A stretch of DNA of 64,000 nucleotides from Hyphomonas atlantica corrig. (GCF_000682715.1 NZ_AWFH01000003.1:1-64000); one strand, 5' to 3'. Numbered from the stretch's first letter, positions 1 to 7,529 are shown. Notes: generated from the letters alone by a model not told the origin. Translations and numbers: made by a program.

Positions 1-204
1 CGGCGGGCGGTAACGCTCCATTCCGTAGCCACTACAAATCATCAGGCGGAGCGCCACGGGGCCCGCCGCGCTGTCGGTTCCGTGAGGGGCCGAAAACACG
101 AGATACCCGGATGGTTGCGGCCAGTCCGGATGTTTGTGCTGGAAGCGACAGGACAAGACGTGCGCATGCCATCAGGCATGGTCGCAATCGGCGGAACGCG
201 CTAA
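1..204. other. Left-edge segment, coding status unclear
   Basis: Two frames are open to the window edge. On the plus strand, frame 1 is open from base 1 to a TAA at 202-204, ten bases before the flavoprotein start. On the minus strand a frame is open from about base 156 (possible TTG start) leftwards off the window and includes the residues GYLVFSAPHGTD. I recognise neither product. The minus-strand reading looks slightly more protein-like in composition, but it has no clear ATG or ribosome binding site. One of them may be the end of a neighbouring gene. Confidence 0.2.
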
Positions 205-213
205 AGCGCGCAG

Positions 214-1404
214 ATGAGCGACGCAAACCAGTTTGACACAATCGTGCTTGGCGCGGGGGCGGCCGGCCTGTTCCATGCGGGCCTTGCCGGCCAGCGCGGG
301 CGGCGCGTGCTCGTTCTGGACCATGCGAAACGCCCCGCTGACAAGGTCCGGATTTCGGGCGGAGGCCGGTGTAACTTCACCAATCTGGAAACCCGCGCAG
401 ACCGGTTTCTTGGGCAGAATCTGCATTTTGCGAAATCAGCGCTTGCGCGCTACACGCCCTGGGATTTCATCTCTCTCATGGCCGCCCACGGCCTGACCTA
501 TACGGAGAAACACAAGGGGCAGCTATTCTGTGACCAGAAATCCGGCGCGATCATCAAGATGTTGCTGGACGAATGCGAAAAGGGCAGCGCCGAAATTCGC
601 CTGTCTACGGAGATTTCCGGCGTCACCCACCAGGACGGCCGTTTCCTCGTGGAGACACGCTCTGGCGCCGTCAGCGGCCAGCGCCTGGTCGTCGCCACGG
701 GCGGGCTGTCCATTCCCAAAATGGGCGCGACCGCCCTTGCCTATGATATCGCCCGCCAGTTCGGCCATGACATTGTCGAGACGCGCCCCGGCCTTGTGCC
801 GTTTACGTTTTCGGGTGAGCTGGGCGAGAAATTCGCCGCAATTTCCGGCGTTGCCGCGCCTGTCATCGCCTCTGTGCCCGGCGCAAGGTTCGAGGAAGAC
901 CTGCTGTTCACCCATCGCGGCCTCTCCGGCCCGGCCGCCCTGCAAACCTCCTCTTACTGGACAAGCGGAGAGCCCCTCTCCCTCTGCCTTCAGACCTCGG
1001 AAGACATGAACGCCGCCCTGCGCGCCGCAAAGCAGGACAGCCCGAAACAGACTTTCGTGAAAGCGCTCGAAGCGCACGTCCCTGCCCGGCTCGCAGCACT
1101 GCTCGCAGAAGTCGGTCCCATCGCGCAGGATGCCCGGCTGGCGGACCTTTCCCACGCCGCCATCGACGAGTTCGCAGCTTTCCTGAAGGATTGGCGCGTC
1201 ACCCCGATGGGCACCGAAGGATATCGCACCGCCGAAGTCACCGTCGGCGGCATCTCAACCGATGGCCTCAACCAGAAAACAATGGAAAGCCGGCACGTGC
1301 CGGGGCTCTACTTCATTGGCGAATGTGTCGATGTCACTGGCTGGCTTGGGGGGTACAATTTCCAATGGGCCTGGGCAAGCGCCCACGCCGCCGCCCTTGC
1401 CTGA
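214..1404 (+). CDS. BaiN/RdsA-family NAD(P)/FAD-dependent oxidoreductase (HI0933-like flavoprotein)
   Basis: This 396-residue protein belongs to the HI0933/YhiN flavoprotein family, which binds FAD and is thought to reduce small substrates; the substrate here is unknown. An N-terminal Rossmann dinucleotide-binding loop, VLGAGAAGLF, lies near residues 11-20. The family-typical SGGGRCNFTN follows near residues 48-57. The C-terminus carries the GLYFIGECVDVTGW and GGYNFQWAWASA signatures that close the FAD site. Length is normal for the family. The gene stands alone on this strand. Its TGA is immediately followed by the stop of the convergent ATP-grasp gene (TGA then TCA), so the two transcripts meet tail to tail. 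Identity is clear at family level; the physiological role is not. Confidence 0.9.
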   Translation: MSDANQFDTIVLGAGAAGLFHAGLAGQRGRRVLVLDHAKRPADKVRISGGGRCNFTNLETRADRFLGQNLHFAKSALARYTPWDFISLMAAHGLTYTEKHKGQLFCDQKSGAIIKMLLDECEKGSAEIRLSTEISGVTHQDGRFLVETRSGAVSGQRLVVATGGLSIPKMGATALAYDIARQFGHDIVETRPGLVPFTFSGELGEKFAAISGVAAPVIASVPGARFEEDLLFTHRGLSGPAALQTSSYWTSGEPLSLCLQTSEDMNAALRAAKQDSPKQTFVKALEAHVPARLAALLAEVGPIAQDARLADLSHAAIDEFAAFLKDWRVTPMGTEGYRTAEVTVGGISTDGLNQKTMESRHVPGLYFIGECVDVTGWLGGYNFQWAWASAHAAALA

Positions 1405-2367
1405 TCAGGGTGTCCAGCGCGGGCGCGGCAGCAGCCAGTCCCGCTTGCGTTGAGAAACAAGGTCCGGATGGTCCAGCGGAACGGGCTTGCCGCCAATAGG
1501 TGTATCTATTGCCTGCATCGCCTCGGCAAGGCGCTGATGAAACAGGGCATCTGTTTCAACACGTATCGGATACGGATGGTCCAGAATCCGGGAATTGTTC
1601 GGATTGGTGTTGATCTCGTAGACCTCCACCCGACCTCCAACAAGCGTGAAATCCGCCCGCCCGTATGAAATTCCTGCAGCCTCAAAATGTTTCTTCAGCG
1701 CGTCGGAATAGCGATTGTCCCGAACGGCTTCGTATTCGTCCTGATACAAATCGGCATCCGCCGCCCCTTCCTTGCCGAACTTTGCATGCCAGCTCTCATC
1801 ATGCACCGACATGCCGGTGACAATTTGCCCATTCACACAATAGGCCGCCAGTTTGCGAAACAAGCCGTCCTTGATCGGTTCCGCGCAATACTCAACAAAC
1901 ATCAGGTCTGACTTGCAAAGGCCTGACGCAACCAGACGCTCCAGCGCCATACTGGCCTGCTCTGCATTTCCGAGCAGTTCAGTCTGCGTTCCGCGATGTG
2001 CAGAGCGCGTGCGCAGGAAAACCGGGTATCGGTCAGGCAGAGAATCGGTTTCGGCATCCCAGACGGCAAAACTGTTCAAGCCCCTGCGGTTCAAAACCTT
2101 CAACAAGGGAAGCCGCGTCAAGGCCGTAGCCGGATCGTTCAGAACCCGAACACCCGCGTCTGACAGGCACCGGAATGCCTTGGCTGCAAGCTCCCTTTGC
2201 CAGAAATCGAGCCGGTCGAAATCCGTGAACACATAAGTTGCTCTGCGAAGAGATTTGGACCGGAACATCTGATTGTACGAGAGCAAGTCGACCTTCGGCA
2301 TTCCCGGAACGTCGCGAAGCTCCCTGACCGCATATTTATGCGAACCCGACGTCACAAAACAGATCAT
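1405..2367 (-). CDS. ATP-grasp ligase of the peptide island
   Basis: A 320-residue ATP-grasp-fold protein, the last gene of the island. The fold is read from the C-terminal metal/ATP site: D239 in YGRADF and E251/N253 in YEINTNPN, the D...E-x-N pattern of RimK/D-Ala-D-Ala-ligase-like enzymes. A basic, glycine-containing stretch (FLRTRSAHRGTQ, about 117-128) may be the nucleotide loop. I chose the ATG at 2365-2367 because GAGGG lies about eight bases upstream; a longer in-frame start at 2415 would overlap the flippase gene. The gap to the flippase stop is 22 bases, so co-transcription is likely. In RiPP loci such ligases form amide or ester bonds on a precursor peptide, or add amino acids to it. 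That role here is inference; an unrelated carboxylate-amine ligase is possible. Confidence 0.75.
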   Translation of the reverse strand: MICFVTSGSHKYAVRELRDVPGMPKVDLLSYNQMFRSKSLRRATYVFTDFDRLDFWQRELAAKAFRCLSDAGVRVLNDPATALTRLPLLKVLNRRGLNSFAVWDAETDSLPDRYPVFLRTRSAHRGTQTELLGNAEQASMALERLVASGLCKSDLMFVEYCAEPIKDGLFRKLAAYCVNGQIVTGMSVHDESWHAKFGKEGAADADLYQDEYEAVRDNRYSDALKKHFEAAGISYGRADFTLVGGRVEVYEINTNPNNSRILDHPYPIRVETDALFHQRLAEAMQAIDTPIGGKPVPLDHPDLVSQRKRDWLLPRPRWTP

Positions 2368-2389
2368 ACGCGTCCCTCTTGCAATCCCC

Positions 2390-3868
2390 CTAGGCGGGCT
2401 CGACTGCACCGTCATGATGATTGCGGAACCAGCCTATTCCCTCCCGGATTTCACGAACCTGCCCGGCTCCAACCACGAACATGAGGCCAGTATAAGAAAG
2501 TATGCCTGAAATGATCATTACCGCTACGCGTGCAATTTCAGACCAGTGCGCTGGCATATGGAAATTCACCAGCAACACGATCGCAACCATTCCAAGAGAG
2601 GCGATAAGCGCGCGCCATCCAATTACAATCTGGCGAATTGCAGAGTACCCAGCCGCTCTTTGAACCAACCATGCCGAGACCGGCCATGTCAGGAATGTAC
2701 GCAAAGCGATCAAAGTCGCGATCCCTGCAACTCCGTACGGCAAGAGCAAAGGTGCCAGAATGAAGAGAAACAGGATTCCGAGCGACAGGATGATCAGGGG
2801 AGACCGGCTGTCTCCCACCCCTCTGAGAATGGCGATGTTGAACGTGCCCGTTGCATCCCGAATTCCAAGCACCAGGAAAATCTGCAACGGCACCACCGCC
2901 GCTATCCACTCGTCCCCGATAACGAGCGGGATCAGGAGTGGCGAAACAATAGCCAGTCCCAATGTCGCCGGATAAATCACTGCGGTCGTCATTGCGAATA
3001 CGCGGTCGAGCAATTCGTGAACTGTCCTCCGACTGGATTGCAGACGCGCAACCACATTCATCGCGATTTCGTTGAACGGCCCCATCAGGAGACCTGTCAG
3101 GCTTCCGGAGATTGTGCCCGCGATAGACAGCAGCCCTACAGCCCGCTCTCCCCCAACGAGGCTCAACAGGAAACGCGGGATGGCATCGTCCACATAGCCC
3201 AGGAAATAGGTTCCCACCGTATCGCGATTGAACGCGAACAGCTCTCGGAAAGCAGTCACGCTAACCGAAAATCCCGGCCGCCATTTCGACGCGTAGAAGC
3301 ACCCTGCGACCGAAATGAGCGTACCCGCTGCCATGGAAATCACCAGCGACCAAACACCAAAGCCGAGAAGGGCCAGTACGAGAGCCAAACCCGTCGTCAG
3401 AAGTTCAGATGCAGTCTCAATCCAGACCAGTTTGTCGTTCTCAAGCTCTCGCTGCAATAGCGCGCCCGGCACGCCTTCGAGGCTACTGAAAAGCATGATC
3501 ACGCTAAGCGCGGGCAAAACCTCCGCCACCGCTGGCGCACCTATCAGCGCGGAGATTGGCTCTGCGAGCAGGGCAATCACGACTGCGAAAACCAAGGTAA
3601 GCCCTGAATTCAACCAGAATGTCGTATCAAGGTGTACGTTCGTTATCTCGTCTCTCTGCTGAATGCTTTCGGTAAGGGGGGCCCCGACGAATACACCTGC
3701 AACTCCGAAGACCAACGCGGCCAAGGCCATGATGCCGTAGGGCTCCGGGCCCAGTATTCGCGCCATGACAGCGAACGTTGCAAGGCCAAATACGGCCGAG
3801 GCCCAAGAGTGCGCGAACATCCAGACGAGATTTCGAATGGCGCGTCGAATGATTTGAGACGTGCTCAT
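2390..3868 (-). CDS. MOP-superfamily flippase (polysaccharide-type exporter) of the peptide island
   Basis: A 492-residue integral membrane protein with many hydrophobic segments across its whole length, consistent with 12-14 helices. It resembles lipopolysaccharide biosynthesis flippases (Wzx/WzxC-like), with the family-like N-terminal GLATFAVMARILGPEPYG and the later ERAVGLLSIAGTISG. Such proteins normally flip lipid-linked sugars across the inner membrane. No glycosyltransferase or polymerase gene lies nearby. Its start codon is one base past the stop of the HExxH gene (TGA-C-ATG), so the two are translationally coupled. In this context it may export the modified peptide or a conjugate, in place of the usual ABC transporter. 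The fold assignment is solid; the substrate is inference. Confidence 0.8.
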   Translation of the reverse strand: MSTSQIIRRAIRNLVWMFAHSWASAVFGLATFAVMARILGPEPYGIMALAALVFGVAGVFVGAPLTESIQQRDEITNVHLDTTFWLNSGLTLVFAVVIALLAEPISALIGAPAVAEVLPALSVIMLFSSLEGVPGALLQRELENDKLVWIETASELLTTGLALVLALLGFGVWSLVISMAAGTLISVAGCFYASKWRPGFSVSVTAFRELFAFNRDTVGTYFLGYVDDAIPRFLLSLVGGERAVGLLSIAGTISGSLTGLLMGPFNEIAMNVVARLQSSRRTVHELLDRVFAMTTAVIYPATLGLAIVSPLLIPLVIGDEWIAAVVPLQIFLVLGIRDATGTFNIAILRGVGDSRSPLIILSLGILFLFILAPLLLPYGVAGIATLIALRTFLTWPVSAWLVQRAAGYSAIRQIVIGWRALIASLGMVAIVLLVNFHMPAHWSEIARVAVMIISGILSYTGLMFVVGAGQVREIREGIGWFRNHHDGAVEPA

Positions 3869-3869
3869 G

Positions 3870-4868
3870 TCAGACGGGCTTCAACGCCCGGCCCAACCCA
3901 TCCATGAACCCCATCATGGCTTCAAGGACAGCCCGGCCCGTTTCTGTCAAACGGCCCTCTCGCTGCACAATCTCTGCCGAGTCTTGCTGAATCGCGTGAG
4001 CTTCCTTGAGAATTTTCTTCAACCGGCGGCGTTCCAGCCAGCCAAAGTCGCCCGTCTCAAGCATTTTCCCGATCACCCAGACCATTCTTGCCGAGACAAA
4101 CGACGCATGGAAGATTCCCTCCAGAGGTCGCTCGGTCTTTCTGATTGGCGACCAATATAGCTCCGAGTCCGGATTCTCGACGAGCATCTCACGCGTGCAG
4201 GCGCCGAACAGAGCGGCATGGCCCTCTTCATGCGCCAATGTGACGATCAAATCAGCAACAGACGCCTTACGCTCTGCGTTGAGTGCAACCGCGCCCCACA
4301 GGCGAAAGCACGTCCCTCCCTCGAATTCGAGCGCACCTTCTGCGGGGCCAACGAGGATAAGTTCGCCAAGCAAGGCGTTCATTTCATCATGAAGCTCAGG
4401 AACGTGAATCTGGATCCAGTCGATTGCTGCGGATAGCTTTGTTTCGAACTGGGTCGCCAGAACGCGATCTGGCTGGGTTACGCCCGCTGCACCTGTTTCA
4501 GGTGCTCCCATGAAGCGCTCAATCCGGCGTGTGTCAGTCTCTGAATGATCGCGACCAAGCACCGTAATCCGAGTTTTTTCAGGAATGCATTCCGATGACG
4601 CAATACGCTTCACTAGTTCAGACGCTGTTGCGATATCCGTCGCCTGCAACGCCTCCACTGCATCGTAATATGCGCCAAACACCGCCGCGGGAACTCGCAT
4701 TCCTGACCTGGCTGATTGTGTCCAATTTTTGAGGTGCCGGGATAGTTCTGGATCCTCTGATTTCAGAACATCCGCAATATGTTCAAGGCTTTCGAACAAG
4801 CCCTCATGCATGACCTGATTGGTTCTGATCGCATCTGCCTTGTGTGGGATAAACCGGAACTGCGCCAT
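3870..4868 (-). CDS. HExxH-motif peptide hydroxylase-like enzyme (TIGR04267 / alpha-KG-HExxH type)
   Basis: A 332-residue protein carrying HEEGH at residues 213-217 in the context LAHEEGHAALFG. A second conserved block at 235-261 includes YWSPIRKTERPLEGIFHASF, with H254 as a candidate third metal ligand. The HExxH motif, followed by Y-x-SP-x-R, RPL and G-x-x-HA-x-FV, is the hallmark I know for the HEXXH-motif family described as Fe(II)/alpha-ketoglutarate peptide beta-hydroxylases in RiPP pathways. It differs from zinc proteases, whose third ligand has another context. The start at 4866-4868 is chosen because GGGAG lies eight bases upstream. Extending to 5063 would read antisense-like through the precursor gene. 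It sits between the small peptide gene and the flippase. Hydroxylation of the peptide is inferred from family and context. Confidence 0.82.
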   Translation of the reverse strand: MAQFRFIPHKADAIRTNQVMHEGLFESLEHIADVLKSEDPELSRHLKNWTQSARSGMRVPAAVFGAYYDAVEALQATDIATASELVKRIASSECIPEKTRITVLGRDHSETDTRRIERFMGAPETGAAGVTQPDRVLATQFETKLSAAIDWIQIHVPELHDEMNALLGELILVGPAEGALEFEGGTCFRLWGAVALNAERKASVADLIVTLAHEEGHAALFGACTREMLVENPDSELYWSPIRKTERPLEGIFHASFVSARMVWVIGKMLETGDFGWLERRRLKKILKEAHAIQQDSAEIVQREGRLTETGRAVLEAMMGFMDGLGRALKPV

Positions 4869-4904
4869 GCTTGCATCTCCCGTCCTGCGGATCAGAGTGA
4901 GGTG

Positions 4905-4930
4905 TGCACCGCCTGCGAACAGGCAGTGCA
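4905..4930 (-). promoter_or_regulatory. Intercistronic hairpin between precursor and enzyme genes
   Basis: In the minus-strand transcript, UGCACUGCCUG pairs with CAGGCGGUGCA over 11 positions (one U-G wobble) around a UUCG loop. Arms are 4905-4915 and 4920-4930, loop 4916-4919. It lies in the 82-base gap between the peptide stop (4951) and the hydroxylase start (4868). No U-run follows, so it is unlikely to be a full terminator. An mRNA-stabilising or processing hairpin that raises precursor output over enzyme output is a common arrangement in peptide operons; that role is inferred. Confidence 0.7.
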
Positions 4931-4950
4931 CCAATGTTCGTTCCGGAAAA

Positions 4951-5088
4951 CTACCAGAACTTGAAGAAGAACTTCTTACCGCCGCGCTTTTTATTGCGAC
5001 GACCGCCGCCCTTGCAGCCGACCATCGTGTCGTTTTTCTCGTCACGACGATTGCTGAAGCCAAGCAGCATTTCAGTCTTAAGGTTCAT
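4951..5088 (-). CDS. Putative RiPP precursor peptide, 45 residues
   Basis: A 45-residue open frame starts ATG at 5086-5088 with AGGGAG six bases upstream, an excellent ribosome binding site, and ends TAG at 4951-4953. Residues 1-23 form a mixed, partly acidic leader-like segment containing EMLLGF and RRDEKND. From residue 24 the peptide becomes strongly basic and glycine-rich, with a single Cys at 25, GGG at 27-29 and GG at 36-37. It ends in KKFFFKFW, four Phe and a terminal Trp. There are 13 Lys/Arg against 4 Asp/Glu. It is the first gene of an operon with an HExxH hydroxylase, a flippase and an ATP-grasp ligase, which is why I read it as the substrate. GG at 36-37 could be a cleavage site releasing an octapeptide. 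I know of no characterised homologue. It could instead be a small basic protein. Confidence 0.7.
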   Translation of the reverse strand: MNLKTEMLLGFSNRRDEKNDTMVGCKGGGRRNKKRGGKKFFFKFW

Positions 5089-5170
5089 TTTCTACTCCCT
5101 AGAGTCCCACCACCATTGGCGGTGCCAACCATCTTGCAGATTCCATGCAAGTTTCCGATCTGATTCTACT

Positions 5171-5192
5171 AATTCGCGAATTTCCATTCGCG
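5171..5192. promoter_or_regulatory. Nested palindromes upstream of the peptide operon
   Basis: AATTCGCGAATT at 5171-5182 is a perfect 12-base palindrome. It overlaps a second perfect inverted repeat, CGCGAAT (5175-5181) and ATTCGCG (5186-5192), separated by TTCC. Both lie 83-104 bases upstream of the peptide start and downstream of truB. This is a reasonable operator candidate for a dimeric regulator. No matching regulator gene lies in the island, and no convincing -35/-10 pair could be fixed here. A short read-through hairpin from truB is an alternative. Confidence 0.4.
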
Positions 5193-5311
5193 CGACTTCG
5201 CCCGACGCACGATTGGGCGAGGAAAATCAAGCGTCGGCAGGGAGATTGCCGAGCCTGGCGTCCGGAAAAGTCGAATACACTCTAGGTTTGGATTACTTCA
5301 GCAGGCCCAAA

Positions 5312-6253
5312 TCAGGACATGAAAACCCGGCCTGGCTCGAATTGGCCGGCCCGAATTTCCCCCAGTGCAACCGCCTTGCCCTCGCACACCGCGATTGCAG
5401 ACCGATCTTCAGGGTCTTCTGATTTCTGTCCCTGCCAAGCCTCGATGAGATGCGGGAGCAAAACAATGGAGCGGCCATGTCTAATGTGTCCGGCTTCTTC
5501 GCGCGTGATGTCCACACTTGGCACACCTTCAAGCACAGCATGGATTGGCTGCAGAAAGCCCATCAATGTCTCAGGATCTTCCGTTTCCTCGATGCGCGAC
5601 AAGGGTATCGCTGTTGCTGCACCGAACTGTCCGACCCGCGTACGGCGCAGCTGACTGATATGACCTTCGCATTCAAGATCAAACGCGAGATCCCGTGCCA
5701 TGGCGCGTACGTAAAAGCCTTTGCCGGACGTGACGTGAATAACGGTATGGTCTGCATCAGGCATACCGATGACATCTGCTGTAAAGACATCCACTTCGCG
5801 TGAGGTCAATTCAAACTCCTCGCCTTCCCGCGCGAGGTCATAGGCGCGTTGGCCATCTACCTTAATCGCTGAAAACCGCGGCGGAACCTGTTCGATTGTG
5901 CCAATATAGCCTTTCAGCAACTCTTCGACTTGCTCCCGTGTGGGACGAGCGTCAGACGTTCCCGTGACGTCTCCTTCGGCATCCTGGCTCTCGGTCGATA
6001 CGCCCCAGCGAATGGTGAAGACATATTCTTTCCGGGCGTCCATTGCCCACTGCACGGTTTTGGTCGCTTCCCCGAATGCTATCGGCAGAATGCCATCGGC
6101 CAGTGGATCGAGCGTCCCGCCGTGTCCGACTTTTTGGGCGTTGTACTTTTTCTTGAGGATGGCCACCGCTTGGGTGGAGGTGATGTCGACTGGTTTGAAA
6201 AGGTTCAGCCACCCGGTGACCGGGTCGCCTTTGCGTTTTCTTTGACGGGCCAA
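5312..6253 (-). CDS. truB: tRNA pseudouridine(55) synthase
   Basis: TruB converts U55 of tRNA T-arms to pseudouridine in the cytoplasm. The catalytic block GHGGTLDPLADGILPIAFG, with the nucleophilic Asp in TLDPLA, lies near residues 43-61. The Y-containing EYVFTIRWGVST and the KGFYVRAMARDLA motif follow in family order. The 313-residue length is normal. The start appears to be TTG (6251-6253), because the N-terminal RKRKGDPVTGWLNLFKP matches the usual TruB beginning and no ATG is available closer. It ends the infB-rbfA operon on this strand, 133 bases after a small membrane-protein gene. In related bacteria rpsO commonly follows; here the peptide island follows instead. Confidence 0.95.
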   Translation of the reverse strand: MARQRKRKGDPVTGWLNLFKPVDITSTQAVAILKKKYNAQKVGHGGTLDPLADGILPIAFGEATKTVQWAMDARKEYVFTIRWGVSTESQDAEGDVTGTSDARPTREQVEELLKGYIGTIEQVPPRFSAIKVDGQRAYDLAREGEEFELTSREVDVFTADVIGMPDADHTVIHVTSGKGFYVRAMARDLAFDLECEGHISQLRRTRVGQFGAATAIPLSRIEETEDPETLMGFLQPIHAVLEGVPSVDITREEAGHIRHGRSIVLLPHLIEAWQGQKSEDPEDRSAIAVCEGKAVALGEIRAGQFEPGRVFMS

Positions 6254-6386
6254 GATACGAGACTTTCAGATTGCGCGGCCCGGCGGTTCGAACGCGGACG
6301 GCGGAGAGAGATTGAGATTAAGGCGGGGCCATACGAAGCGGGGTCAAACCCGTCAAGGCGAGAGGGTCAGCCCGAAATGTCGCGGA

Positions 6387-7037
6387 TCAGGTCACGCTAC
6401 GCAGATCACCTGATGGCTCGTCAAACAGAACTTCAGCTTCAGCCTTTGACGAGCCTCCCACCTCTTCTGACGACGTTACCTCGGAGGTAAGCTCGCGCGT
6501 CTCGTTTGGCTTGCTGATGTTCACGAGATCCAGGTCCAGATCGAAATCGCCTTGAACCTCCCGGTCACCGGAATCCATTTTGCGTCGCACAATGTCGCGA
6601 ATGCGCAGCAGTACAGCGCGATTGTCATCCACCAGAGGAATCTGTCGCCCATCGGATGCGCCAATCACGAGCCGATAGTAGGGCTGCCGCTTCTTCATCC
6701 GGCGCGCGAACATTGCAGCACGAACACCGAGGATCACCGCAAGCACGGTCAGCACGCATCCGACGATCAGCGCGATCATGCTGGAGCCGCTACCGGGAAA
6801 CAAACCTCCCCATGCAAGCGCGAGCAGACCAAAGAACAGGCTGATCACAAAGAACGACGCGTAGAGGCTCTTCGTGCGGCGGTTCGTTTCCGTATCCCAA
6901 GGCGCAAATTCCATAGATTCCACAGACATCGTCGCGATGCGCTGAATAGCAATCGTATCATCGCCGAGCTGTAGAGACGCTGGCGTGATTTCACCACGCC
7001 GCGCGCCTTCCATGTCCAAGGTCTGACGGTCCATCAC
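6387..7037 (-). CDS. Two-TM membrane protein of unknown function in the infB-truB operon
   Basis: A 216-residue protein. An N-terminal part (about 1-55, with ITPASLQLGDDTIAIQRIAT) looks beta-rich. Two hydrophobic segments lie near 61-80 and 86-106, then a basic linker RRMKKRQ. A second beta-rich segment, YYRLVIGASDGRQIPLVD, is followed by an acidic, Ser/Glu-rich tail. The pattern resembles DUF6232-type proteins (a short domain either side of a TM hairpin), but I do not assign a function. It lies 87 bases downstream of rbfA and upstream of truB on the same strand, so it is probably co-transcribed with the translation genes without being one. Both MM start codons are possible. Confidence 0.6.
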   Translation of the reverse strand: MMDRQTLDMEGARRGEITPASLQLGDDTIAIQRIATMSVESMEFAPWDTETNRRTKSLYASFFVISLFFGLLALAWGGLFPGSGSSMIALIVGCVLTVLAVILGVRAAMFARRMKKRQPYYRLVIGASDGRQIPLVDDNRAVLLRIRDIVRRKMDSGDREVQGDFDLDLDLVNISKPNETRELTSEVTSSEEVGGSSKAEAEVLFDEPSGDLRSVT

Positions 7038-7124
7038 GCTTGCCCTTGATTAAACTCAGAAAACGCTCGCAGCACGTGCTGAGTGAGTCAACTTACAACC
7101 TGTCCAGAGGCGTAGATTCGACTG

Positions 7125-7529
7125 TTATTCCGGATCGAGATCGCGCCTTACGCGAGGATCTGCCAGCAAGCGGTCGATTGCGGTGGCCTCATCGTAGGAT
7201 TTGTCTGCGATGAAATGCAGTTGAGGCGTGAACTTCATGTCAATCTCGCGGCCGAGGCGCCCGCGCAAGAAACCCGCTGCGCGATTCAGGGCTTCGGCCA
7301 GTTTGCCGCGCCCGGCTTCACTATCATCACCCAGTGGGGAAACGAAAATATTGGCATGGCGCAAATCAGGAGAACATCGCACCTCCCCGACCGTCACGAT
7401 GACGCCGACAAGATCCGGATCACGCAAGTCTTCCCGCGCAAGGATATCCGACACGGCATGCCGGATCAGTTCGCCTGCACGCAATTGGCGTTGACTGGGA
7501 AGTCCAGGAGCATTTGTTTTACGTGCCAT
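7125..7529 (-). CDS. rbfA: 30S ribosome-binding factor A
   Basis: RbfA is a KH-like factor that assists late 16S rRNA 5'-end maturation and cold adaptation of the small subunit. The 134-residue protein shows the family's QRQLRAGELIRHAVSDILAR start, the VIVTVGEVRCSPDLRHANIFV core and a closing PQLHFIADKSYDEATAIDRLL. Its ATG overlaps the stop of the upstream small membrane-protein gene by one base (7529), which implies translational coupling. Position in the infB-rbfA-truB order supports the call. Confidence 0.95.
   Translation of the reverse strand: MARKTNAPGLPSQRQLRAGELIRHAVSDILAREDLRDPDLVGVIVTVGEVRCSPDLRHANIFVSPLGDDSEAGRGKLAEALNRAAGFLRGRLGREIDMKFTPQLHFIADKSYDEATAIDRLLADPRVRRDLDPE

Noticed and set aside
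2546-3460. A 304-codon plus-strand frame opposite the flippase gene.
   Set aside because: It is rich in Arg/Gln/Ser with no motif or ribosome binding site, while the minus-strand frame encodes a clear membrane protein.
4869-5063. An N-terminal extension of the HExxH gene to 5063.
   Set aside because: It reads through the peptide gene in another frame; a ribosome binding site supports the start at 4868.
5193-5311. A terminator for truB from CCGACGC/GCGTCGG arms.
   Set aside because: The arms are over 20 bases apart and no T-run follows on the minus strand.
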